The position numbers and the translations under genes were made by a program. This document shows, piece by piece, positions 1 to 39,319 of a stretch of DNA of 64,000 nucleotides. The notes beneath the pieces are model-generated. The model was not told the DNA's origin. It ran no database searches and saw nothing but the letters and a program-made list of their open reading frames with translations. Position 1 is the first letter of the stretch. Every line of letters begins with the position of its first letter. Origin of the DNA: Sycobia sp. Sy_11 (taxonomy: Eukaryota > Arthropoda > Insecta > Hymenoptera > Epichrysomallidae); the NCBI GenBank assembly GCA_018907035.1, contig JACCIC010000003.1, positions 3,308,501 through 3,372,500 on the forward strand. The letters are read 5' to 3'.

Positions 1-504
1 ATATAAACATAATTACCAATTGTCTGGTTCATTAGTATCTTATAAAATGTACATAATAACGAAAGAAGATAATTCAACATAGATAATTAGTCTAAAAAAT
101 TTTAACTCAACGATACAATACAATAAAATTTGAAAATATTTAAAAAATTTCTCAACACTGTCTTCGAACGTTCTTACATATAAGGATAGCGTCGGATACA
201 TTAAAAAATTTTTGATTACTGCTGATAATATTCTTACATTAATCGCATTATTGGCCATTCGATTTCTTAAAAATCAACCACACCCCATAACGAAGCACCA
301 CGCACATTTTTCATCTTTAACTTTCAACAACACAGTTCGAATTCCCGAGTATTCCAGCCTCGGCGATCGCACGCGTTCCTCAGTCCGAAATCCCAAGCTT
401 TATAGACTCGGCAAACTCGTTGCAAGGTTTGTGGAGCAACCCCAAGTTTTCACGTAACAAACCAGTTCCTAAGCACGACGGCATACAAGCAATAAGGTGT
501 GCGT

Positions 505-524
505 GCGCGCGCGCGCGCGCGCGC
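505..524. repeat. (GC)n microsatellite
   Basis: About ten uninterrupted GC dinucleotides inside a CpG-bearing patch. Alternating purine-pyrimidine GC tracts of this kind can adopt left-handed Z-DNA. Confidence 0.9.
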
Positions 525-615
525 TTCGACCCATAGAAACATATACCGTAATGATTCATTTCGTTCATTTACCAAGACTTTCCCGGAGCATGCGCGCGCA
601 TAAAGAGGCCGGGCG

Positions 616-623
616 TATATAAA
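616..623 (+). promoter_or_regulatory. TATA-box-like site
   Basis: TATATAAA stands in a CpG-bearing context rather than in a simple TA repeat, which makes it a better TATA candidate than most in this window. No convincing initiator or downstream exon was found, so the transcript it might serve is unknown. Confidence 0.25.
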
Positions 624-3600
624 TTCATAAATAGAACGAACGAACGACCGTTCGAAAGTGGATGTGTGAAATTTAAGGTAAGGATTTGCGTATAGTCCAT
701 GCCCGAATTGCGTCATTACGAATTCCCGGCGCGTTAGAATGACCTATAGACGGGAGAGGAGAGTGGGATAGTCGATGCGAAAATTTTCTCCTTTGACTCG
801 TTTTTTCTTTTTCCTTTTTTCTTCTTTTTTTTTAAGCAAGAATAAATAATATTTATGATCGTGTTTATGCCAACAGTTTCGTTTTTACATGAATTCATTC
901 ATTATTTTATTGAAAAAATTAACTCCATTCTTGACATTTTTTCTATTAGCAAATTGAAAAATAACGATTCCTTTACACTAAAGAATAGTTTTGAACGATT
1001 TCGAGAATATGTTCTTGAATATTAATAGTATATTTTGTAATGTATTTAGAAAATATTTTATTATAGATTTATCAATATTTTTTATTCCTATTTTAATTAC
1101 TATTTTATATAATATTGTAATGTATTTTATATAATATTTCTATAAACGTTAATGTAAACATTTTTAAATATAATTTGGTACACTTGAAAAATAATGCGTT
1201 ATATTGTTTTGATAATATAAGTAGAAATATAATCAAAATATATTTTCAAGAGTTGAAAAAAATTTTGTTTCAAATATTTCGAACAAAGTATTTTAAAACA
1301 TTACAACAATGCTTATTTTGAATATTTTTGCTTGGACTATAAAAGATTCAAAAATAGTGTAAAATGTTATAAATATATGACTATAAATATATGACAATAG
1401 ATTAATATAATTTGTAAATTGCCAGTGCTGCCTCGAAACATTTACATACAACAAAAAATAATAGTTATTTCTTTTTATTTAATCTAGAAACCAATTAATG
1501 GGCAACAGTGGCCGCTAAAATCTGTCATCAATTACATTGAGTATAGATTACTATCAATCTTCCAACAAAAGTTACCTATCGCTAAGTGGAGAAGATGTTC
1601 TTCGACGTGCATTCAGTCAAATAGCTTTTGCGCAGCTTGATCATTATATATTATTCAGCATCTCAATATCAAGCAGTGTATAGGTCTAAAGAAGAGTATG
1701 ATGTTCACATGTTCGTCAATAGCTTTACTTTGTAAATCGTGCGAAATTTATTAATTAGATGTACTGTATTATAAAAGAATACTTTATTTAATTTCCAAAA
1801 AATTAAAATTTTTTTATAACATTTTGGTACTTGAGATTTTTCACGAGATACTTCAGAAAAAATTCAAAAACTGTTCTGAGCAACTTGTTTTAAAATATTT
1901 CATAAATAGTTCATAAATATTTAAAAATCTTTTAAAAATATTATTAAAAATGTTTTTGGAACATTGTAAAATATTTGCCAAAACAGACTAGTCAGATAAA
2001 TTAAAGAAATACAAATAAATTTGATAAATTTTGGATCATTTTGAAATAGCACTATATTAACAAGAAAACATCGTAGGCAAAAAAATCAAAAAGACTTCTA
2101 AATTTTCAAGACACGAAGTTGTAAAAATCTGGGATTTAAAATTTGTAGTAATTTCTTGTTTTTAAGTATATCAATAAAAAATTACAAAAATTAATTCCGA
2201 ATTTTTTTGTTTTCAAGCTATTCACAATATTGAAAAAAAAAATTAACCGATTCCGTTATACTTTCTTCTCTTTTTCTCAGTAATTTGAATTATTATTGTA
2301 GTCTTTAAGATAATTTATTGCAAATTTATCGATCGTTAAAGGAAAAAAAAACCATCTTTTCACTTTGATAGCTTATATCACTGAAATCGGTGATCGCACA
2401 GGAGCTGTTTGGATAGTTTTGGGAGGGGGATGGTATCAACTTCGAGACAAAAAATTCGATTTAGTTAAAAAAAAATTTAGTATGTACGATATAGATGTTT
2501 GAACATTTGGAACGATACCATTGTAACTTTGTAAGTATTTTTTTACGTTCCAAGATGTCTCTGAAAGAGTGCCAATCATAGGAAATGTTAGATCATTTGT
2601 TCAGAATATTTCAACTGATCAAAGTTCAGGAATCAATCATTTTGATCAAATTTCAACTTTTGTTAATTCGTTTGTCCCAATCCACTAAGATTTTCATATG
2701 CAAAACACGTACATTTTCTAACTCGTGGATATTAATCAAATTCAAATATCCCAGAGATACACGATATCTTAGAATATCTCAATTATAGTGCACTGGATTC
2801 AGATCCATGATTGTTGCTTTATGTAGTAGTGCGATGACATGGGTATGGCATCATTATTATATCAATATTATTGTTGGGTTAAGAATTATGTAGTTACAGT
2901 TGCATTATGCGAAAGAACTTTGAAACGCAAAGCTGAGACGTAACAAAAGAAACATTAAACCCCACCTTGAACCATTGCAGAGCCAGCTTTCAACAGTGCT
3001 ATCGATACACTAAAATTGCAAATACCGACGGTAACGCAACTTTTTTTTCATTATTTTTAATAAATTGAATGATAAATTCGTAAATTAATATAAACGAATT
3101 AGCAGGCACTAACAATAATAATATCGATCGACTAACAATTCATTATATTTACAAAATACACTAAAAGTAACATTTTCCTCTCAAACATTAAACAAACTTC
3201 ATAACAGCAGGCAAAAATGTCGGGCGTAGCACTTTCTAGCGTCGTTAATATATTTAAATGGTAATAAGTCTGGCGGAAAGTAAAATCGCATTAAAATTCT
3301 TTCTGGAAAATTAATTTGGCTATTACCACTCACTGCATGATTATTGGCTTCCTTCGTTGAGAGAAAACTGTGTTCTTCAAAAAATAGTCATCGTTACATT
3401 GTGCATTCATTATTTAAATTACTGCTGCCCATTCAATTCTACAAATTGAAATACAATGAGTCCTATTACTTTACCTGCAAATTTGAATATGGATAGACGA
3501 ACGAATGATACTAAACAGCGTTAATACATTTAATTCAGACAATTATTTGAACAGTGCGATTCGAAACTGAAACGGACTATTTCGACAGTCTTACCGAGCG

Positions 3601-3888
3601 TCGATAACGCACAAAATCGATCGCTCATATGTATATTACGCGCCGTAAAAGAGTTGCGCATTATGAAAATCGCGCGCATACCTCCGCAAGTCTCAGCCGT
3701 ATTACAGCGAATTTATCCCATTACACTTTACGCCGGGTCCGCGCGCGTAATGGAGCGCCGCCGCTTCTCGTTCCCGCGAGGCGCTACCGCGGCGTAATAT
3801 CGGAATCAGAAATCGCGTTTTCCGAGCCCCGCGAGCTCCGTTCTCGACCCCGAGACATACTTACGGCAAACTTGCTCGGACGGGATAC

Positions 3889-3893
<5 letters not shown>

Positions 3894-3940
<47 letters not shown>
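3894..3940. repeat. (TA)n microsatellite
   Basis: Uninterrupted TA dinucleotides in the upstream region of gene A. Confidence 0.95.
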
Positions 3941-3941
<1 letters not shown>

Positions 3942-4411
3942 GCCGGTTTTTCCTTTTTCTCCATATACCCCTACATCTAAAGCGGTTAGGTGAAAGTATT
4001 CCCTCCTTCCCTCTCTTCCCCCTCCTACGACCTCGGAACGCGATGCAGAGCCGCACGAGTTTTTCCTACCCCTCCCCCCTCTCTCTATATAGATATATAT
4101 GGAAAATTCGCCGGGGTCGACGGAAAATCTGTTTTCAAAATTCATTTTTCAAACAGATAATCGCTAGTGCCATCGTTGTTTTTCGATCCACTGATATACA
4201 TGTAACTAGGTTATTTTGTCGTTGTTTCCCAATTGCATATGCGGCGTTCTCACTGTCTTCATCCGAAGCTCGTAAAAATCAAAACAAAAACAAAAAACAA
4301 TCCTCGGCATCCCCGCGGGAACTCAGGCGAACGATTGCTTATAAAAATCCCGCGGCGGCCGCTGAAATTTTTCGCTCGAGTCTGCAGTTTATTGGCAGCG
4401 ATTGTACGCGC

Positions 4412-4413
<2 letters not shown>

Positions 4414-4456
<43 letters not shown>
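4414..4456. repeat. (TA)n microsatellite
   Basis: Uninterrupted TA dinucleotides within a GC-rich context. Confidence 0.95.
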
Positions 4457-4458
<2 letters not shown>

Positions 4459-4663
4459 AATCGTTGCAAAATACCTCTACATACTGACTGAGTCGCGATC
4501 GCGAACCGCGGGTGCACAGCGCCGAAAGCTAGCGAGTTCGGGGCGAGATCGCGATCGAGATCGTTCTCCGCGTTTAGGCGGAAAAAGTACAGTAGCCCAC
4601 TGCGCGTCCTTCCAGCGTCCTATCGTGCGGTGATAAAGTCCCCCCTCCCTCCACACTCTCCGA

Positions 4664-4666
<3 letters not shown>

Positions 4667-4698
<32 letters not shown>
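4667..4698. repeat. (CT)n microsatellite
   Basis: CT dinucleotide run, complementary in type to the (GA)n run 300 bases downstream. CT/GA runs near insect promoters are often GAGA-factor-type sites, but that role here is inference. Confidence 0.95.
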
Positions 4699-4701
<3 letters not shown>

Positions 4702-4851
4702 CTGTCGAACCGATTATAAATTTCGATTCGATTCCTCGGCGGTCCGATGTATTTGTAATTTTAATGTTCCTGTGCGAGCGCGCGCAGCCGCCGCCGCGGC
4801 CACCGCCGCCACCGTCGCCGTCCACCCGCGGGGGGAAAAACTGCCTCCCTC

Positions 4852-4883
4852 TATAATGTGCCGAGTGTTCGTGCGCGCTCATT
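4852..4883 (+). promoter_or_regulatory. candidate core promoter of FAR gene A (TATAAT plus initiator)
   Basis: TATAAT at 4852-4857 is followed 29 bases later by an initiator-like TCATTG whose A is at 4881. This is the usual spacing between a TATA box and the transcription start. It lies in the CpG-rich region 350 bases before the start codon of gene A, on the same strand. Support is motif spacing only; an upstream non-coding exon or a start elsewhere in the CpG pocket is equally possible. Confidence 0.35.
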
Positions 4884-4923
4884 GAAAGTGAAACCGGCGA
4901 TACGAAGCGGACTGTGTGGCATT

Positions 4924-4980
4924 ATGTGTGTTACATGTGGTTCCATCGCGATTGAGAGCGTGCTCGAGCGGTTCGTGTAA
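4924..4980 (+). other. upstream ORF in the probable 5' UTR of gene A
   Basis: A short frame of 18 codons with ATG at 4924 and TAA ending at 4980 lies between the candidate start site and the gene A start codon. If the leader is as proposed it would be met by scanning ribosomes first and would lower translation of the FAR. It is not itself recognisable as a peptide. Confidence 0.3.
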
Positions 4981-4984
4981 CAGC

Positions 4985-4985
<1 letters not shown>

Positions 4986-5015
<30 letters not shown>
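4986..5015. repeat. (GA)n microsatellite
   Basis: GA dinucleotide run in the probable 5' UTR of gene A, followed by further interrupted GA repeats to about 5045. Confidence 0.95.
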
Positions 5016-5018
<3 letters not shown>

Positions 5019-5231
5019 GTGAGAGCGGGAGAGAGAGAGGGTGAGACAAGTGGTCCACGTGCGTGTATATTACACAAGACATTATCGCGGGATCTTTTTT
5101 TACCTTTGTCTTCGATCCCGAACATATAGATTACGCTTTCGGTCCTTTATTGTCATTTGTTAGTTTTTTTTCTTCTTTTTGTTGCCCCGCTGTTCCTCAA
5201 CCATCCCCGTACTATATATACAGACAAGACC

Positions 5232-32356
<27,125 letters not shown>

Positions 32357-32820
32357 CGGAATTTCATGTACACAAACACACACACGCGCTCACGCGCGCA
32401 CCTATATATACATGTTGTATGTTAAAGAAGTAGCGACCATGATACGGGGAAAAAGGCAGGAGAGAAAAAATGTCGCGCGCCGCGGTGGGCCTCGTTTTTT
32501 TTTTTTTTTAAGAACTGCGCGTCGTTCTGATTTTATAAAAGCGAGATCATGTATATTTATATTGTATTAATTATTTTCTTGGAAGTATACTGGTTGGGCT
32601 TATGTATATATATATAATATTATGGAAGGGGAGTTTATTTTCCGCGCGTGCAAGGCTCTCGCGGCTCCCTTGGCAATGATACATAATTATACATCCTAAT
32701 TTGGAGCAGCCATGATGGTTCGCGCGAGATTTAGAAAGTTTAAGAAAATTGAATTCGCGTTGCTTTAAGTTGTTGTTTGTTCAATTCAGTGGTTTGATTA
32801 ATAAATCCAAAGCTTTTAAA
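32357..32820 (+). other. probable 3' UTR of gene A
   Basis: Sequence after the stop contains a CA/CG patch and a T run. The first AATAAA is at 32800-32805, 444 bases after the stop. Confidence 0.4.
32800..32805 (+). terminator. candidate polyadenylation signal of gene A
   Basis: AATAAA, the first canonical signal downstream of the gene A stop codon. Confidence 0.4.
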
Positions 32821-32875
32821 TATGTTATTAAACTAGTGAAGGTAATCCTACATACACACACACACACATACATAC

Positions 32876-32882
<7 letters not shown>

Positions 32883-32936
<54 letters not shown>
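32883..32936. repeat. (TA)n microsatellite
   Basis: TA run preceded by a short (CA)n run, just after the candidate gene A poly(A) site. Confidence 0.95.
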
Positions 32937-32938
<2 letters not shown>

Positions 32939-34924
32939 TATGAAAGAGTATCCAATATATATCGTCCAAATTTGAAATAACTATATAAATAGTTCATTAT
33001 CGGCATATCACTTCTTTAGTTTTAAGTTCTTTAGAAAGTTATAGATAAATAAAATAGCTCGTCTTCTTTTTGTAAAATATTCCGATGATCCGTGGTACTT
33101 TCATATCGTTCTGATCATAAAGGGATATTCAAAATTTTATTTGTTACAATTCATTATTTACTTATTAATTTATTTTTAATGGATACTTATTTACGTGTTA
33201 CATTAGTTATTAGATATTCTTGTTAAATAATATTACGTATATTAAAAAAAAAAAGTTATGATAATAGAAAAATCCAGAGAAAAGTATAAAAAGTTGCAAA
33301 ATGTACGTCTGACGAATCGTCTGCTCTATATTAATTTAATTATTTAAGATTATTAAAACTCTATAGATGTAATAGAAATCAAACATAGTAAATATAATCA
33401 AAATCCAATGTTATAATGAATAAAAAAATAAATCCGACGTGATTGAAATAACTAGTTTAGAATTTAGTAGAAGAATAGAAATGGATATAATATCATCTAC
33501 GATATTATATTGGAAAAGATGTAGCGTTTTTATGGTTATTCGCGCCCAGTTAATAGTTATATTTGTTTAAACTATTTTTTTGATATTGAACACAGAAAAA
33601 TAGTTGATATCAAGTAAATTCATAAATAGGTTATGATGGATAATGAACGAACTGAAAGAAGTAATAAGTTTTATTCAGTTCATTTATGTCAAAGCTTAAA
33701 TATTGATTAATATCTAAATTAATTAATTACAAAACTAATTATTATCTAACTTTTGAGATAAGACAATCGAATGAAGATCGCTCTTTTATTACTCCTTTTT
33801 TATTCTTTCAGATTGTTATCTTATGGATATTTTATTTTATATATATTAACCGCAACAAGCTCCAGTAATATAGCAAGAATTTACAATGAATTCTACTAAC
33901 ATTTTTTTTTCAAGAGGGATAAATCAAGAGTTCTATAAAATAAATAAAAAATTCAATAAATGTTCCCTACATAGTAATTGTAAAAGAATTAAAATGAATT
34001 CTTTTGATACTTAAATATTTTTTATAAAATTACCATGTATCTTATAAGAAATAAAAAAAAATTGTATTAGAAATGTTTTTCTGCAAGATTCACATTTTTT
34101 ATGTTGTAGAAAAAAATAAAATATTCTAAAAAAAAAACACCTTACGCGGTGGAAATAACGTTGATCACACCTGCAGAACAAAACAACATCTATTGACGAA
34201 TATAAAATCTACGAGAATATTAATCTAAAGACAGTATGGAATGTATATTAAATTAAAAGCTGTCTGATTTGACTAATCAGCATAAACTATTAAATAATAA
34301 TAGATTTTTAATTTATGTTTAATAATTCATTGACATCCTTGTACATTCGTTAACTATTAAAGAAATCTTTTACGAAAATGTTCGATTGTTCAAAAATTTC
34401 TAAAATAATATATATTTCGATGAACATTACTTTTGTAATTCTAGTATAATGAAAACTTATATACGAATAAAATTTTTGTATTTACTATCCAATAACAAGA
34501 TTTTTTAATTGAACCTAGCTGAAACCTAATTCTTAATTTTACTGAAGAAAGGCGGTTTTAGCTGACGAATTGGTCCTTTTATTTCCAAAAATAATCTAAG
34601 TAAATTTTTAAGGCGAAATGATCTGTCATTGTCGAAATATGGTACTTTTTACGTATGATTAGATAAATTCGATAGATTATGGATTTAGATGAATTTTTTT
34701 GTTAGAAAAAGTTCTAATGAACCTACAGCTTTCAATGTATAGCTTGTTATAGTTATTCTCAATTAATGCTAAGCCAATTGCAAGCACGTTATAGTTGATC
34801 TTGTAAACACACTAAATTTGCAGCAAAAAGTTCTAAAAAAGTTTTTCTGGAAGTGTTATCTCCTTTAATTTGATGCTTAAAAACGGATTTTTATTTAAAA
34901 AAATCCTTTGAGTAATTTTAGTAA

Positions 34925-34954
34925 AATTAGTACTTCCGAAGGGAAGTACTAATT
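34925..34954. repeat. perfect hairpin, 13-base arms
   Basis: AATTAGTACTTCC and its exact reverse complement enclose a GAAG loop. Flanks do not pair further. Confidence 0.8.
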
Positions 34955-35420
34955 GTCAATAATAAAGTACGTTATCTTGAAAATGGAAGAGCAGTCCTAA
35001 AACAGTACAGAGATCATTTTACAGGTAATTAGAGTTACCTCTGCGATCTGGACCAATTGCCTCCTGTCTACGTCAAAGCTTCCTCTTATAAATTGTTCAC
35101 ATTGTTCATTGTAATTATAATAATTTCCCATGTGCTAGCCAGCATAGTGGAATACGTCTTATTACTATACCTATGCAGCTAGTAACCACTTTTTAACTTA
35201 TTAAAAATTGTCAGATTACTATCAAGGTATTATTAAACTTGTATATATTTCTCCTTGTGAAGGCGTATAAATAAAAGTATGGCAATAGATGTTATCATGT
35301 GCTGAACCTACGTTTAGAATTCACATTTTTAAATATATTTGTATAGATCTAGAATTTACATAAGAAATTGAAATAACAAAAAAGTATAAAAACGCCAAGT
35401 CACAGTGCATTGTGCATTAT

Positions 35421-35516
35421 GCCGTATATCTATCGCTGTAATTATAATGTAATTATTACATCACATTACCGTATATCTACGTACATCTCGTATAATGTAA
35501 TTATTGATCAATTAAT
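35421..35516. repeat. tandem duplication, period about 48
   Basis: Two neighbouring copies share a CCGTATATCTA block and a TATAATGTAATTATT block in the same order, with divergence between them. Confidence 0.6.
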
Positions 35517-36876
35517 TGATATTGTATTGATTTTAAATAAAGTACTTTGAAAACTAAGTTTTATGCTCCCTCGTCTTTTTTATATAGACAATAATAATAC
35601 AAGTCTAAATTATAATGATTCTACAGAAAAGTAAAAACAAAATAGAAATAGCTTATGGGGAAAAAGCTATGCAAAAAAAAGAAAATGTAACTTCAAATAT
35701 ATGCCAAATGGTATAGTTCATAACTAGACTTATTTTTGAAAGTTGAAATTGAGGCAGTATTCGGATTTGAAACATTAACCAATATTATTAACAAGCCGAT
35801 TCATTTTTAGTACAATTGACTAATTATTTTAATATTTTATTTTTTATTTCATTATAACCTTTGACCTCTGGTATCCATAGTAGTAAATGCAGCATTGAAC
35901 GAAAATGTTATCAAAATTCTTGAAATAAGAATGTCAAAAGTGATTTCAAAAATGTTTACAATTAATAATTGTAAATGACTTCTTGTAAATATTATAATGT
36001 TACTTTAATACAAATTAATTTCAATAATAGCCTATAAGATTGTACTGGTGCAAATTAATAAATGAATTACTTGTATACTTTTCCTTGTATTCATTGTTCA
36101 AAAACAAGTTTATATAAGGAAATTCTTGTTTCATCAGTTTTTAAAAAAGATAACTAAATTATTGATTGTTATTATTGACCAGCAGTTATAATGTTTTTAT
36201 TAAATAAAATAATTGAAATTCATATGTTCGTATATAGATTAAAGGCTACATTAGATTTTAGAAATGAACAAAAAATCGGATACTGGTTAAGGATATGAAT
36301 ATTAAATAGATCAGAAAAAAAATAGAAATAAATCAGAAAAATAAATATGTAGACCAGGATCTAAACAAGTTATAGAACACGCCTACGTTATTTTCTGTTG
36401 AGAGTATAATTTATAAGAGATATCGCTCGGAAAATTAAGGCCTGCTTAACTGTTACAAAAAATGATTCAAGAAATGAAAAACGGGTTCAAACAAATTTAT
36501 TATACAAATAATTGAAATTATGAAAATATATTTATTTACCTACGAAATAATAGTATATATATAATATATATTGTAAAGAAAATTATAATTTAGGCACATT
36601 TTATTGTGTTGAAACAAAACCAAAACAATTAAATACGAAATAATTCAATATGAACGAATATTGTTCTATTCGATTTGTCAAATTCTCTAAAAATATAACA
36701 ATTTTTAGAAACAAGCTATCAAATATTATTCTATATTTTAAAGTTTAGTATCAAAAACTAAATCACAGATTAAGATTAAAATTACCGATTTAATGCACCT
36801 GCAATAGAAACAAATTCTCTAGCACATTACGTAAAAATTTTAATCATTGAATCTCGGTTAAAATTTAATGTATATT

Positions 36877-36878
<2 letters not shown>

Positions 36879-36935
<57 letters not shown>
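36879..36935. repeat. (TA)n microsatellite
   Basis: Long uninterrupted TA run in the spacer. Confidence 0.95.
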
Positions 36936-36937
<2 letters not shown>

Positions 36938-39019
36938 GATTCAGCATATATACTGTTAAATGATTTTTAAAAATCTGCAACTAGATATGGGATTCAACTT
37001 CTTTTCAATCATCGTACTGGTAACTGACCAACATCTATCATTTCCTCGTTTACACTATAATTACATTGCATATATTAAATGCATTGTAGATAGAGCTCTA
37101 TAATACAAACCTGTTAGAACAAAACTTGTACCGATGTATACAATATATTAACTGATATCTTTACTGTCAAACTTAATAAGTAGATGATAAAAGACACTTT
37201 TTCTACGAAGTTTAAATCTTCAATATACATATATTGACAGCGATAGGTATAATAAAAAAATTACTAAAAAAAATAGTGACAAAATTAAGCGAATATTGTA
37301 ATACTATCGAAGAAAAGACAGACGTGAGGCTATCAAAGCAAGTCCACCAGCAAGCCTTCGATCAAGTCATTTTCTGTTCATCATTCAAGAGAAAGGATCG
37401 ACAAAGTAATCGCTAAGAAAATTACATAGTATACGGCGCGGGCGCCTTGTACAACTGCATAGATAAAATCTAACTCATTACACTTGTGTCTTCTAAAGTT
37501 TTATGCATCTCACAATATCTCATTATATTAAAAATGCCTATAATAATAATAATAAAATTTGAGTATAGGTAAAACAAGTAGTGAAAAGAGCTCAAAAATT
37601 CTATTGAGTAGATATATTAGAGGAAAAGTGATCAAATGAAATTTAACCTTATATAAATTTTGAAAAAAATATGAATTTTGAACTTAGCGTAAGTACCCTT
37701 GGATTATAAATGAAACTAAAATTTTAAAAAAGGACGTATAATTCATATTCATTTAGAATCTAATACTATGATAACGTTCATAAATATCTACGAATAATTT
37801 TCTTATAGATTGTATCAAAATATACTAGTATGCGTGCATAGTTTAAAATTATACTTTATCATAATTATTATAATATATTTGCAAAGTGTCTATCAGATGT
37901 CTGAAAAAACTGCCTGTAATATCCAGGTCTTTAAGGATTGACAGACACCTCGAACATATTATATTTAAAATCTTCTTTAAAACTTTAAATAAATGAAACA
38001 ATTGCCTATGTAAGCTAATGTTTTCCGCGTGAGGTTGTTATGTCGAAATTTTTGAATTGGCTAAGAATGCTATTATTAACGGATATCTCATATTTAGGAA
38101 GGTTCAATTTTATAAAAAAGTAACCTGAAAGTAAAAAGTTTATACAAAAAAAAATCTGTAAAAACTTTGCTAAAAAATCATTTTAAAACAAAAAATCAAG
38201 TTGTCAAAATATCTCCAAAAAATGTGGAATAATTTACTAAAACTCTTTTGAAAGTAAGCGTTAAATTCAAATGCCACTTACTAAATGTAATTTATTCAAG
38301 CAAAGTAGTTCAAAGCTGAAGAGATTCAAAATATATATATAGATTCACTTTTAATTAAATTTCATTCTGGGTTCCAAATTACTTTCTTGAGAAAACTACT
38401 GAATGAAAGTGAATTTCACAAAGAGATTTTTTAATTAATTCACACTTTTTAGATCGATAAAAAGTAAATTTCTAATATATATTTCAAGTACTACTGAATG
38501 ATTTAGCCGAAAAAAGCATGTTATTATTATTATTATTATTAGTTGAAATAAAGAAAAATTAATTTTCAATTTACCATTAAATTCAATAATTTAAGGTATA
38601 TTCACATTAAGGGAATATTTTGGTATTTCAATTAAATGATGACATTACAAGGCGGTAGCTAAATATTTATGTAAATTTATTAAAATCTTTTTCTGCTTAG
38701 TACAATTTTTCAAAACTGATTTTGTTCAGACCCTGAATATTTGTTTCATTTATATAAATTAATGTTGAAAATACCCAAAAAATCAAATAGTATAGATGAA
38801 CTACTAATACTAAAAATAACATTAACCATACACGAAGTTAAAGACAACCGCGATTCGCGATTAAGTTAGAAATTAGGCAAGATAGTGTAACCAAAATGTC
38901 ACAATCAACTGCAGCAGAATAATACAAAGATGAGTTTTTAATGTACAGTGTCACAAGAGTAAGGGTACCCTTGAATATTTTTGTAAAACTGGCAAAATAG
39001 TGAATACAAAAGTTGTAGG

Positions 39020-39058
39020 ATTTAGTCAATAATCTTATTTTAAGATTATTGACTAAAT
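39020..39058. repeat. perfect hairpin, 18-base arms
   Basis: Arm 39020-39037 (ATTTAGTCAATAATCTTA) is followed by TTT and its exact reverse complement at 39041-39058. The stem is perfect and the loop only three bases, too short and too tight for a typical microRNA precursor. Confidence 0.85.
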
Positions 39059-39236
39059 ACTAAACAATGCATTTCTAATATTGCCTACAATGACTAACGA
39101 CACCGGTTTGAAGTGTCATCAAAATGGGCTGCAAATACACGTGATCGAGTTTGTAACTCAGCTGTAGCATTACTTTTCTAATACTAACTGTAGTATTATA
39201 TTTTTTATTCCTATTAATTGGTTCACAATTCCATTT

Positions 39237-39319
39237 AAAAAAATCTTAGCTTCGTAAATGCAGAGGGCTCAACCCCCTCTGCTCCATGACCTCTGATCGC
39301 AGTACATCATGGGAAGCTA
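39237..39319 (-). ncRNA. candidate small structured RNA, three-way junction with T-run end
   Basis: A 73-base segment (39247-39319) closes on a 7-base stem (TAGCTTC with GAAGCTA) and holds two inner hairpins: GCAGAGGG with CCCTCTGC (39260-39282) and CCATGA with TCATGG. On the minus strand the closing stem is followed after three bases by seven T (39243-39237), like a polymerase III terminator. No match to a known RNA family is recognised; it is not a tRNA. It may be a remnant of a mobile element. Transcription is not shown by the sequence. Confidence 0.35.

Larger units (their letters stand above)
1..3560. other. AT-rich flank without a recognisable gene
   Basis: No open frame here resembles a known protein; the longest frames are short and of low complexity. 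A mildly CpG-rich patch at about 300-760 carries a GC dinucleotide run (505-524) and a TATA-like site (616-623). From about 800 to 3500 the sequence is AT-rich with many A and T runs, typical of insect intergenic DNA. Nothing else can be supported. Confidence 0.6.
3560..5231 (+). promoter_or_regulatory. CpG-rich upstream region of FAR gene A
   Basis: Composition changes abruptly from AT-rich to CpG-rich at about 3560 and stays so into exon 1 of gene A, broken by a (TA)n run (3894-3940), a second (TA)n run (4414-4456), a (CT)n run (4667-4698) and a (GA)n run (4986-5015). Long frames in this stretch exist because GC-rich DNA and dinucleotide repeats lack stops; none looks like a protein. The position directly upstream of the start codon suggests promoter, 5' UTR and proximal control sequences. 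Confidence 0.5.

Noticed and set aside
4043..4633. 196-codon frame upstream of gene A
   Set aside because: The frame runs through a (TA)n repeat and GC-rich sequence without stops; the amino acid content is biased and no motif is seen.
37234..37416. 60-codon frame in the spacer between the FAR genes
   Set aside because: Looks moderately protein-like in composition, but it is short, isolated, without neighbouring exons or known motifs.
39020..39058. microRNA precursor
   Set aside because: The stem is perfect, only 18 bases, and the loop is 3 bases, unlike the longer imperfect stems of insect microRNA precursors.
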